DNA of 11,413 bases from Erythrobacter donghaensis (GTDB lineage Bacteria > Pseudomonadota > Alphaproteobacteria > Sphingomonadales > Sphingomonadaceae), in assembly GCF_001557325.1 (NCBI RefSeq), contig NZ_LSJS01000300.1, positions 1 to 11,413 of the forward strand, read 5' to 3'. Numbering within the stretch: the stretch's first letter is position 1; each line of letters opens with the position of its first letter. The notes below the pieces were generated by a model that was not told where the DNA came from, did not search any database, and saw only the letters and a list, made by a program, of their open reading frames with translations. The translations under genes and the position numbers were made by a program. Below, in pieces: positions 1-6,623 of the stretch.

Positions 1-54
1 GGGACTCCTTGTTGCCCATTATGCCCGGCCACACACGGAAATCCTGACAGTCCC
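1..54. mobile_element. Possible terminus of an insertion sequence at the left edge
   Basis: Read on the minus strand, the receptor gene runs normally down to about position 55 and then enters GGGACTGTCAGGATTTCC, which does not encode the beta-strand expected after residue ~260 of such receptors. This stretch also uses codons rare in the neighbourhood (ATA, TGT, CGT). A GGGACTGTC...CCGTGTG start resembles, from memory, terminal inverted repeats of IS256-type elements. GGGACT at 1-6 and AGTCCC at 49-54 are inverted copies. No transposase and no target duplication is visible, because the element would lie outside the window. The IS call is an inference. Confidence 0.33.
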
Positions 55-835
55 CCGCGGCAAGGATGCTGGAACGCTCGGTCGGGGTGAACAGCAGCTG
101 GCCGCGCACCGCGAAGTCGTTGTAGCCGCCCAGCGCATTGTCCTCGCCGGTGAAACCGTTGTCGATCCAGTCGGCACGGTGCTGGAGCTGCGCGGCGATG
201 CGCACCGCGATCTTGTCCTCGACCAGCGCCCCGCCGACCGCACCGTTCACCGAGATGGTGTCGTAGCTGCCATAGGACAGCGAGCCCGAGGCGGTGAATT
301 CCTGGCTCGGCTTGATGCTGGTGATCTTCACCGCGCCCGCCGGCGTGTTGCGGCCGAACAGCGTGCCCTGCGGCCCGCGCAGGATTTCAACGCGCTCGAC
401 ATCGAACACCGGGAAGCTCTTGAGCGTCACGTTCTCGAGCACGACATCGTCGAGCAGCACCGACACGGGCTGCGAGGCGGCAAGGTCGAAATCGGTGTTG
501 CCGAGGCCGCGGATGTAGAAGCGCGGGGCGACGCGGCCGTTCGAGCTTTCGACGTTGAGGCCGGGCGCGGTGCCGGCCAGCGCGGTGATGTCGCCCGCGC
601 CGCTGAAGATCGCGCCGATGCGCTCCTGATCGAGGATGTCGGCCGAAACCGGCACGTCCTGGAGGTTCTCCTCGCGCCGGTTGGCGGTGACGATGATGGT
701 GGCGAGCTGGCCGTCATCCTCGGTGCTGGCGCCATCCTGGGCGACGGCGGGAGCGGCAAAGCCGAAAGCGGCGGCAGCGGCAAGGACGGTCGAGCCGGCC
801 CATGCAGCACGAATGGCGGAGAAGCGGTGAGACAT
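1..835 (-). CDS. TonB-dependent outer-membrane receptor, N-terminal part (runs off the left edge, probably interrupted)
   Basis: An energised outer-membrane transporter for a siderophore, vitamin or oligosaccharide; the substrate cannot be told from this part. The ATG at 833-835 is preceded by AAGGGGG seven bases away. Residues 1-33 form a signal peptide (MSHRFSAIRA..., hydrophobic Ala-rich core, cleavage near AVAQ). A TonB-box-like segment, TIIVTANRREE, lies at 46-56. The plug domain spans about 57-165 and ends in the hallmark RGPQGTLFGRNTPAG (153-167). The first barrel strands follow (SGSLSYGSYDT, KIAVRIAAQLQHR). From about residue 261 the sequence stops resembling a receptor: where related proteins have a strand like HYRDYKGT, this one reads GDCQDFRVWPGIMGNKES. 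The frame is still open at position 1. The gene may therefore be broken by an insertion, leaving about a third of a usual 700-800 residue receptor. Receptor family is certain; intactness is doubtful. Confidence 0.88.
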   Translation of the reverse strand, partial: MSHRFSAIRAAWAGSTVLAAAAAFGFAAPAVAQDGASTEDDGQLATIIVTANRREENLQDVPVSADILDQERIGAIFSGAGDITALAGTAPGLNVESSNGRVAPRFYIRGLGNTDFDLAASQPVSVLLDDVVLENVTLKSFPVFDVERVEILRGPQGTLFGRNTPAGAVKITSIKPSQEFTASGSLSYGSYDTISVNGAVGGALVEDKIAVRIAAQLQHRADWIDNGFTGEDNALGGYNDFAVRGQLLFTPTERSSILAAGDCQDFRVWPGIMGNKES

Positions 836-1087
836 CGGAAAACCCCCTTGGCTATGGCCTTTGGTATGGTCGGATGGTGCGTAGGTGCGGGCTCGCCCGT
901 GGCATTTCTCGCCGATTCGCGCGAGACAGACCCCCCGCAAATGTTGCGTGAAAGCGACGCTTTTCGGGCGATCTTCGGACGGTTGTTGCAACAGGGTTAC
1001 AATCAGCGCGTGGCGATGACCGAAATGTGACACATTCGGGGTCGCCGCGCGCCGTTCGCCGGATGTCGAGAAGCGCCATCACCGCGA
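836..1087. promoter_or_regulatory. Divergent intergenic region between the receptor and purS, with a 10-bp palindrome
   Basis: The receptor and purS starts are 339 bases apart, and no convincing gene lies between them. The open frames crossing it have no recognisable product. Visible elements are the receptor's Shine-Dalgarno (843-849), the perfect palindrome TGTTGCAACA at 984-993, and TACAAT at 998-1003, which resembles a -10 box but has no good -35 partner. The rightmost part carries the likely purS promoter, listed separately. The palindrome could be a repressor site for the receptor, but no regulator family can be named. Confidence 0.35.
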
Positions 1088-1115
1088 TTGCGCCCGCGCC
1101 GCGGCGCGCTATAGC
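1088..1115 (+). promoter_or_regulatory. Likely promoter of purSQ
   Basis: TTGCGC at 1088-1093 and TATAGC at 1110-1115 are separated by 16 bases and give a reasonable sigma-70-type pair. The implied start near 1121-1123 leaves a leader of about 52 bases before the purS start codon. The -10 sits in the palindrome CGCTATAGCG. The call is by pattern only. Confidence 0.45.
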
Positions 1116-1146
1116 GGCCCCGCGAAGCGGCGGCACCCGGGGCCGC
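1114..1146. repeat. Inverted repeat in the purS leader
   Basis: GCGGCCCC (1114-1121) and GGGGCCGC (1139-1146) are perfect 8-base inverted copies around a 17-base centre. The left arm begins at the end of the putative -10 box. If the transcription start is near 1122, the full stem would not be in the RNA, so it would act as a DNA site, or be fortuitous in this GC-rich stretch. Confidence 0.4.
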
Positions 1147-1174
1147 CCCGAAAGCAGGAATGGAGCATCAGGCC

Positions 1175-1408
1175 ATGCAAGTGCGCGTCCTCGTCAGACT
1201 GAAGCCCGGAGTGCTCGATCCGCAGGGCCGCGCGGTGCACCATGCGCTCGAGGGCCTTGGCTTCGCAGGCGTGGAGGATGTGCGCATCGGCCGGTTGATC
1301 GAGCTCGATCTGGCCGAGGGCACCGACGAGGCGACGATCCGCCAGATGTGCGAGAAGCTGCTCGCCAACACCGTGATCGAGAGCTTCACCATAGAAGGCG
1401 CGAACTGA
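1175..1408 (+). CDS. purS: Phosphoribosylformylglycinamidine synthase, PurS subunit
   Basis: A small subunit (77 residues, the usual family length) of the three-part FGAM synthetase (PurS-PurQ-PurL) that converts FGAR, glutamine and ATP to FGAM in purine synthesis. PurS bridges the glutaminase PurQ and the synthase PurL. The protein starts [20 protein letters not shown], the canonical PurS opening, and ends with the usual [11 protein letters not shown] strand. The ATG at 1175 is preferred because GGAG (1162-1165) lies nine bases ahead. An in-frame ATG at 1160 has its AGGA directly against the codon and would add only MEHQA. The stop overlaps the purQ start as TGATG, so the two are translationally coupled. 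purL and purC are not next to it. Confidence 0.95.
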   Translation: MQVRVLVRLKPGVLDPQGRAVHHALEGLGFAGVEDVRIGRLIELDLAEGTDEATIRQMCEKLLANTVIESFTIEGAN

Positions 1409-2100
1409 TGGCGTTCCGGGCGGCGGTCATCACCTTCCCCGGCTCCAACTGCGACCGGGACATGGCAACGGCGCTGGAAGCGGTCGCGGGCGTGCCGGCG
1501 ATCCGCGTGTGGCACGGCGATGCCGAACTGCCCGAGCGGCTCGACATGATCGCCCTGCCCGGCGGCTTTTCCTATGGCGATTACCTGCGTTCGGGGGCGA
1601 TGGCGGCGACCAGCCCGATCATGCGCGCGGTCGTCGCAGCGGCGGAGCGGGGCGTCCCGGTGCTCGGCGTGTGCAACGGCTTCCAGGTGCTCACCGAGGC
1701 CCGGCTGCTCCCCGGCGCACTGCTGCGCAATGCCGGGCAGCGCTTCGTGTGCCGCACCGCGAAGCTGACGGTGGAGAACGCCGCCTCCCCCTTCACCGCG
1801 GCTTACACCGCAGGCGAGACGATCCGGATCCCGGTCGCGCATCATGACGGCAATTACTACGCCGATGCCGAAACGCTCGACATGCTTGAGGGCGAGGGGC
1901 GGGTCGCCTTCCGCTATGCCGAAAGCTGCAACGGCTCGGCGCGCGACATCGCCGGGGTGCTGAGCGCCAACGGCCGGGTGCTCGGCATGATGCCGCACCC
2001 CGAACGCGCGATCGAGCCGGCAGCGGTGCCGGCGCTCGGCGGGGCGGACGGGCGGCGATTGTTCGAAGGCGCCCTGGCGAGCCTTGCCGCCGCCGCCTGA
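1408..2100 (+). CDS. purQ: Phosphoribosylformylglycinamidine synthase, glutamine amidotransferase subunit PurQ
   Basis: Class I glutamine amidotransferase of 230 residues that releases ammonia from glutamine and passes it to PurL for FGAM formation in the cytoplasm. The PurQ opening [12 protein letters not shown] is at 7-18, the [13 protein letters not shown] block at 51-63, the nucleophile elbow GVCNGFQ at 87-93 (Cys89), and the His and Glu of the triad in PHPER (His197, Glu199). The VAHHDGNYY segment (143-151) is also typical of the family. The start is the ATG overlapping the purS stop by one base, fixed by the family N-terminus; the open frame continues upstream to 1027 but that part is not PurQ. 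The stop is six bases from the stop of the converging GGDEF-EAL gene, with no terminator between them. Confidence 0.96.
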   Translation: MAFRAAVITFPGSNCDRDMATALEAVAGVPAIRVWHGDAELPERLDMIALPGGFSYGDYLRSGAMAATSPIMRAVVAAAERGVPVLGVCNGFQVLTEARLLPGALLRNAGQRFVCRTAKLTVENAASPFTAAYTAGETIRIPVAHHDGNYYADAETLDMLEGEGRVAFRYAESCNGSARDIAGVLSANGRVLGMMPHPERAIEPAAVPALGGADGRRLFEGALASLAAAA

Positions 2101-2106
2101 CGCGGA

Positions 2107-4461
2107 TCAGGCGCGGCGTTCGTGCGCCAGCGTGAACAGCTTGCCGGCATCCTCGGCGGTCATCGGCCGGCCGAAATAGTACCCCTGGATCTTGTCGCAG
2201 CCGAGGTTGCGGATCAGCGCCGCCTCCTCGACGGTCTCGACACCCTCGGCGGTGGTCGACATGTCGAGGCTCTTGGCCATCGCCACCACCGCATTGATGA
2301 TCGCGAGGCTCTCCGCGCTGCCCTGCGCCGCGCCCTGCACGAAGGTGCGATCGACCTTGATGGTCGAGAACCGCAACTTGCGCAGATAGCCGAGCGAGGA
2401 ATAGCCCGTGCCGAAGTCGTCGAGCGCGACCGAACAGCCCAGCGCCATCACCTGCTCGAGCGCATTGCGGGCAACGCTGGCATCGCGCAGGAAGATGCTC
2501 TCGGTCACCTCCACCTCGAGCCGCTCGGGGCGCAGGCCCGTCGCCGCGAGCGCCTGCACCACTTCGGCATGGAAGCCCGGTTCGAGCAGCTGTTCGGGCG
2601 AGACGTTGACGTTGACCTTGACGTGATCGGGCCAGTTGCGCGCTTCCTCGCAGGCCTTGCGCATCACCCACTGACCGATCGGGACGATCAGGCGGGTGTC
2701 CTCGGCGAGCGGGATGAACTTGCCCGGGCTGACAAAGCCGTGCTCTGCGGAATTCCAGCGCACCAGCGCCTCGAAGCTCACCACCTGTTCGGAATGCGCG
2801 TCGACGACGGGCTGGTAGTGCAGCACCATCTCGTCGCGGCCCAGCGCCTTCCTGAGCGCAACCTCGAGCTGGCGGCGCTCCTCGGCCGAAGCGTGGAGCA
2901 CCGGTTCGAAGCGGCAATGCTCGCCCCCGCCCATGTCCTTGGCGCGGTAGAGCGCCAGGTCGGCATTGCGCATCATCTCCTCGACCGTGCCGCCATCGCG
3001 CGGGCCCTCGGCCGAGCCGACGCTCGCGCCGACATAGAGCGTGTGGTGATCGACCTGATAGGGCTCCGACAGGCGCTCGATCACCCGGCGGGCGATGTCG
3101 CGCACGATGCCGGTCTGGCTCGCATCGCGGATCACGATCGCGAATTCGTCCCCGCCCAGACGGCCGCACAGCTGGTTGTCGCCCATCAGCGATTGCAGCC
3201 GCGCCGAAACCTGCGCGAGCAGCTTGTCGCCCGTCATGTGCCCGAGCGAATCGTTCACCGCCTTGAACCGGTCGAGGTCGACCATCAGCAGCGCGCAGCG
3301 CGTGCGCCACTGCACGGCATAGCGCAGCGCCTCGCCCAGCGCTTCGGTCAGCTGCAGGCGGTTGGGCAGCTGGGTGAGCGTATCGTAGCGCGCGAGATAG
3401 GCGATCTTTTCCGAGGACTTGCGCTGTTCGGTGACGTCCGAGCCGACGCCGCGGAAACCCGTGAAGCGGCCCTGCTCGTCGCGCATCGGCGTGCCCGAAA
3501 GCTCCCACCAGCGCTCCTCGCCCATGATCGAGACCTGCACCAGCATGTTCGAGAAGTTCTCGCGGTTCTTGAGCCTTTCGGCCAGATCGTGGAGGCTCGC
3601 GGGGAACTGCCCGCTCGACCAGCGGGTGCCCGCGATCAGCTCGAGCAGCGGCTTGCCCTCGACCTCGGCCTGCGGGCAGCCGAGCGCGAAGGCGAAGCGC
3701 GGGGACACCGCGCGCAGCCGCCGCGCGGGATCGACTTCCCACAGCCAGTCGGCCTCGTTCTCCTCGAACTCGCGCAGCAGCAGCGAGACCACCGCCTCCT
3801 TCTCCGCCACCGCCGCCTCGGCGAGCCGCGCCTTGACGAAGGTGGTGCGGATCTCGATCGTGGCGACGAGGTTGGCGATGGTGAGGAGGATCACCCCGCC
3901 CAGCGCGTGCCATTGCCCGGCCAGCGCCTGGCTGACCATCGCGCCCGCCCCGAGCACCGCGATGTAGATCAGCACGCTCAGCGGCGAGGTCGAATAGACG
4001 AAGGTCGAGGCGCTCATCAGCGCGAGGATGATCAGCAGCAGGCTCGTCGCCTGCACGCCATCCGAAAGCCACGGAAACAGCAGCAGCGCCGCCGCCCAGC
4101 AGAGGGCGCCCGCCAGCGCGTTGAGGTTCTGCGCGCGTTCGGGGTCCGCAAGGCCGCTCCGCGCGCCGGTCTCGATCAGCTGCATGTCGGTGTGGCGGGT
4201 GCGCAGGAGGATCACCGCGAGCAGCCCGGCCCAGGGCAGCACCACCGCAAGCCCGATCAGCGGGCCGAAGATGCTGACGACGAAGGCGGCCAAAAGTCCG
4301 TTGGCGATCAGCCGGTTGCGGCTTGCCCGGGTCAGGCCGGCCACATCCTCGGCCCGCAGCCGCGTCGGATCGAACGCGGCATTGCGAGTCAATCCGAGCA
4401 CGTCGGACAGCGGCAATTCGGCGGGAAGCGCCGGTTGCGGTGAGGTGATATCCTTGCCCAC
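2107..4461 (-). CDS. Membrane-bound PAS-GGDEF-EAL cyclic-di-GMP synthase/phosphodiesterase
   Basis: 784 residues. The N-terminal ~205 residues hold about six hydrophobic membrane segments (near 51-70, 72-86, 116-134, 139-156, 162-178, 186-203). A PAS domain follows (~232-347: WLWEVD, GFRGVGSDVTE), then GGDEF (~355-515) with an intact RLGGDEF signature at 434-440, then EAL (~530-775). The EAL domain keeps the known catalytic set: FEALVRW (Glu564), NVNVS, EVTES (Glu652), DDFGTGYSS (Asp681, Asp682), IKVD (Lys702), AEGVE (Glu739) and QGYYF. Both c-di-GMP synthesis and hydrolysis are therefore possible. The inhibitory RxxD site before GGDEF is absent (GDNQ in its place), so product inhibition is probably lost. 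The start is a GTG with no clear Shine-Dalgarno; an in-frame TAA lies nine codons upstream, and TTG or GTG codons further in are alternatives. CtrA-like motifs lie upstream. The membrane part is unlike a standard MASE domain that I can name. Confidence 0.93.
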   Translation of the reverse strand: MGKDITSPQPALPAELPLSDVLGLTRNAAFDPTRLRAEDVAGLTRASRNRLIANGLLAAFVVSIFGPLIGLAVVLPWAGLLAVILLRTRHTDMQLIETGARSGLADPERAQNLNALAGALCWAAALLLFPWLSDGVQATSLLLIILALMSASTFVYSTSPLSVLIYIAVLGAGAMVSQALAGQWHALGGVILLTIANLVATIEIRTTFVKARLAEAAVAEKEAVVSLLLREFEENEADWLWEVDPARRLRAVSPRFAFALGCPQAEVEGKPLLELIAGTRWSSGQFPASLHDLAERLKNRENFSNMLVQVSIMGEERWWELSGTPMRDEQGRFTGFRGVGSDVTEQRKSSEKIAYLARYDTLTQLPNRLQLTEALGEALRYAVQWRTRCALLMVDLDRFKAVNDSLGHMTGDKLLAQVSARLQSLMGDNQLCGRLGGDEFAIVIRDASQTGIVRDIARRVIERLSEPYQVDHHTLYVGASVGSAEGPRDGGTVEEMMRNADLALYRAKDMGGGEHCRFEPVLHASAEERRQLEVALRKALGRDEMVLHYQPVVDAHSEQVVSFEALVRWNSAEHGFVSPGKFIPLAEDTRLIVPIGQWVMRKACEEARNWPDHVKVNVNVSPEQLLEPGFHAEVVQALAATGLRPERLEVEVTESIFLRDASVARNALEQVMALGCSVALDDFGTGYSSLGYLRKLRFSTIKVDRTFVQGAAQGSAESLAIINAVVAMAKSLDMSTTAEGVETVEEAALIRNLGCDKIQGYYFGRPMTAEDAGKLFTLAHERRA

Positions 4462-4471
4462 GAGGCTTGGA

Positions 4472-4534
4472 TTAACGGCGAATGGTTAGTGCCCGGTAAA
4501 GTTCGCCGCCAAATCAACGGAGCAGCATGGTTAA
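4472..4534 (-). promoter_or_regulatory. CtrA-like motifs upstream of the GGDEF-EAL gene
   Basis: On the minus strand there is an exact TTAACCAT (4534 to 4527), a one-mismatch copy CTAACCAT (4489 to 4482) and a TTAA at 4475-4472. They lie about 66-73, 21-28 and 11-14 bases before the GTG start. TTAACCAT is one of the two sequence motifs associated with the response regulator CtrA in Caulobacter; the other is TTAA-N7-TTAA, which is not present. CtrA governs motility and c-di-GMP genes in many alphaproteobacteria. Binding is inferred from motif only. Confidence 0.4.
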
Positions 4535-4547
4535 CGCCAGGCTCCGT
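4517..4547 (-). terminator. Weak possible terminator after glmS
   Basis: ACGGAGC and GCTCCGT form a perfect 7-base inverted repeat around a 17-base loop, 32 bases past the glmS stop. On the minus strand it is followed by TGATTTGG rather than a T run, so intrinsic termination would be weak. The loop contains the TTAACCAT motif, so the symmetry could instead belong to a regulatory site. Confidence 0.25.
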
Positions 4548-4578
4548 ATCCGGGGCGAGGCGGCTCTGCGGCGGGTGC

Positions 4579-6414
4579 TTACTCGACCGTCACCGACTTG
4601 GCGAGGTTGCGCGGCTGGTCGACATCGGTGCCCTTCACCACCGCGACGTGGTAGGCGAGCAGCTGCACCGGCACGGCATAGACCAGCGGCACGATCAGCG
4701 GGTGGACGACGGGCATCTCGATCGTGGCAAGGCAGCCCTCGCCCGCCGCAGCGATGCCTTGCGCGTCCGAGATCAGCACCACCTGCCCGCCGCGGGCGCG
4801 CACCTCCTCCATGTTGGAGACCGTCTTCTCGAACAGCGGGCCCGAGGGAGCGATCACCACCACCGGCACGGCATCGTCGATCAGCGCGATCGGCCCGTGC
4901 TTCATCTCGCCCGCGGCATAGCCCTCGGCGTGGATATAGCTGATTTCCTTGAGCTTCAGTGCGCCTTCCAGCGCCAGCGGATAATCCTGCCCGCGCCCGA
5001 GGTAGAGCACGTCGCGCGCCGGCGCGATGAGGTGCGCCATCGCGGCGATATCATCGTCATGCGCGAGGGCTGCGTTGAGGGCAGCAGGCGCCTCGAGCAG
5101 GTGGCGCACGATTTCGGCCTCCTGTTCGCGGTTCAAGCGGCCCTTCTTCACCGCCATGTGCGCGGCCAGTGCGGCGAGCACGGCAAGCTGGCAGGTGAAG
5201 GCCTTGGTCGAGGCGACGCCGATTTCCGGCCCCGCGTGGGTCGGCAGCAGCAGGTCGGCCTCGCGCGCCATGGTGCTGGTCGGCACGTTGACGACGACGC
5301 CGATGGTCTGGCCGTGGGCCTTGCAGTGCCGCAGCGCCGCCAGCGTGTCCGCAGTCTCGCCGCTCTGCGAGATGAACAGGGCAAGGCCCCCTTCCTCCAG
5401 CACCGGCTCGCGGTAGCGGAACTCGGAGGCGACATCGATGTCGACCGGCACGCGGGCGAATTGCTCGAACCAGTATTTCGCCACCATCCCCGCATAGAAG
5501 CTCGTGCCACAGGCGACGATCGTCAGCCGACGCACCGCCGAGAGGTCGAAATCGATCTGCGGCAGCGCGACCGAATTGTCCGAACGGCGCAGGTAGGAGC
5601 CGAGCGTCTGCGCCACCACGGTGGGCTGCTCGTAGATCTCCTTCTGCATGAAGTGGCGGTAATTGCCCTTCTCGACCGCCGCCGCCGAGGCGCCGGAGAA
5701 GCGGATCTCGCGCGTGACCGGGTTGCCATCGACATCGAAGATCTCGGCGCTGTCGCGGCGGATCACCACCCAGTCCCCCTCATCGAGATAGGCGATGCGC
5801 TGGGTGAGCGGCGCCAGCGCCAGCGCGTCGGAGCCGAGATACATCTCCGCGTCCGCGCCTTCGGGCCCGTAGCCCACCACCAGCGGCGAGCCGAGGCGCG
5901 CGCCGATCAGCAGCTCGGGGTGCTGGCGGAAGGCGATCGCGAGCGCGAAGGCACCGCGCAGGCGAGGCAAGACCGCACGCACGGCCGCCACCGGATCGGC
6001 CCCGCCCTCGACCTCGGCCGAGATCAGGTGGGCGACCACCTCGCTGTCGGTCTCGCTCTCGAAAGTGCGGCCCAAGGCGGCGAGTTCGGCGCGCAACTCC
6101 TTGAAGTTCTCGATGATCCCGTTGTGGACGATCGCCACCTCGCCGGTCGCGTGCGGGTGGGCGTTGGACGCGGTCGGCGCGCCATGGGTTGCCCAGCGCG
6201 TGTGGGCGATGCCGACCTCGCCGGGAGCCGGATCGCCGGCGAGCACCGTCACCAGGTTGGCAAGCCGCCCTTCCGCCCGCCGCCGCACCAGCGCACCATC
6301 GTGCAGCGTGCAGATCCCGGCGCTGTCATAGCCGCGATATTCCATGCGCTTGAGCCCGTCGACCAAGCGGTCGGCAACGCTGCTCTGGCCGACAATCCCG
6401 ATGATGCCGCACAT
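4579..6414 (-). CDS. glmS: Glutamine--fructose-6-phosphate aminotransferase (isomerizing)
   Basis: Makes glucosamine-6-phosphate from fructose-6-phosphate and glutamine, the first step toward UDP-GlcNAc for peptidoglycan and LPS; cytoplasmic. At 611 residues it has the usual length. The start is fixed by MCGIIGIVG: Cys2 becomes the N-terminal nucleophile after Met removal. The glutaminase domain shows YRGYDSAG (26-33), HTRWATHG (71-78) and HNG (97-99). Two SIS domains follow, with CGTSFYAG (302-309), SQSGET (349-354), ASTKAFT (401-407), EGALKLKE (483-490) and HGPIAL (506-511). The C-terminal DQPRNLAKSVTVE is canonical, including the Lys606 that binds the sugar. The Shine-Dalgarno is poor (AGGA almost touching the ATG). 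glmU and glmM are not adjacent. The leader is only about 50 bases from the candidate -10, and I see no glmS-type ribozyme. Confidence 0.97.
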   Translation of the reverse strand: MCGIIGIVGQSSVADRLVDGLKRMEYRGYDSAGICTLHDGALVRRRAEGRLANLVTVLAGDPAPGEVGIAHTRWATHGAPTASNAHPHATGEVAIVHNGIIENFKELRAELAALGRTFESETDSEVVAHLISAEVEGGADPVAAVRAVLPRLRGAFALAIAFRQHPELLIGARLGSPLVVGYGPEGADAEMYLGSDALALAPLTQRIAYLDEGDWVVIRRDSAEIFDVDGNPVTREIRFSGASAAAVEKGNYRHFMQKEIYEQPTVVAQTLGSYLRRSDNSVALPQIDFDLSAVRRLTIVACGTSFYAGMVAKYWFEQFARVPVDIDVASEFRYREPVLEEGGLALFISQSGETADTLAALRHCKAHGQTIGVVVNVPTSTMAREADLLLPTHAGPEIGVASTKAFTCQLAVLAALAAHMAVKKGRLNREQEAEIVRHLLEAPAALNAALAHDDDIAAMAHLIAPARDVLYLGRGQDYPLALEGALKLKEISYIHAEGYAAGEMKHGPIALIDDAVPVVVIAPSGPLFEKTVSNMEEVRARGGQVVLISDAQGIAAAGEGCLATIEMPVVHPLIVPLVYAVPVQLLAYHVAVVKGTDVDQPRNLAKSVTVE

Positions 6415-6460
6415 GTCCTGTGGCTCTTCCCTTCAGCTCGTTCGCTCTGTTCGATTTCGC

Positions 6461-6488
6461 CCTCTAGCCTGCCGATCCTTAACGGCAA
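6461..6488 (-). promoter_or_regulatory. Weak candidate promoter of glmS
   Basis: On the minus strand TTGCCG (6488-6483) and TAGAGG (6466-6461) lie 16 bases apart, about 47 bases ahead of the glmS ATG. The -35 is fair and the -10 poor. It is offered as the best visible pair in the 209-base divergent region between glmS and cpaF. No convincing pair was found for cpaF. Confidence 0.22.
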
Positions 6489-6623
6489 GCCCAACCGAAG
6501 GGGGGCCGGACAGGCTTAGGAAAAAAACAACCATTCCCTCCTATTCACCATTTCTCGTGACGTCGCTTTCGCCTGTTCAGGGCGAGCTCGACGCAGTTTG
6601 ATTGGGACCCTCGGGGGCTTGGA

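Noticed and set aside
179..1030. Open frame of 283 codons on the plus strand
   Set aside because: Mostly antisense to the receptor gene, whose minus strand carries signal peptide and plug motifs; the tail only crosses the intergenic region.
1027..1407. N-terminal extension of purQ
   Set aside because: The frame is open, but it overlaps purS and has no PurQ similarity; the family N-terminus begins at 1408.
2122..4443. Open frame of 773 codons on the plus strand
   Set aside because: It is the antisense shadow of the GGDEF-EAL gene. Its product is His/Arg/Gln-rich with no domain, while the minus strand has complete catalytic motifs.
6415..6480. glmS ribozyme or other riboswitch in the glmS leader
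   Set aside because: The leader is short, with no pseudoknot-like pairing; the known glmS ribozyme belongs to Gram-positive bacteria.
4489..6519. Open frame of 676 codons on the plus strand
   Set aside because: Antisense shadow of glmS; composition is typical of reversed GC-rich coding DNA and no domain is visible.
6521..6537. ACAACCAT near the cpaF upstream region as another CtrA-like site
   Set aside because: It lacks the TTA start of TTAACCAT and there is no second site nearby.
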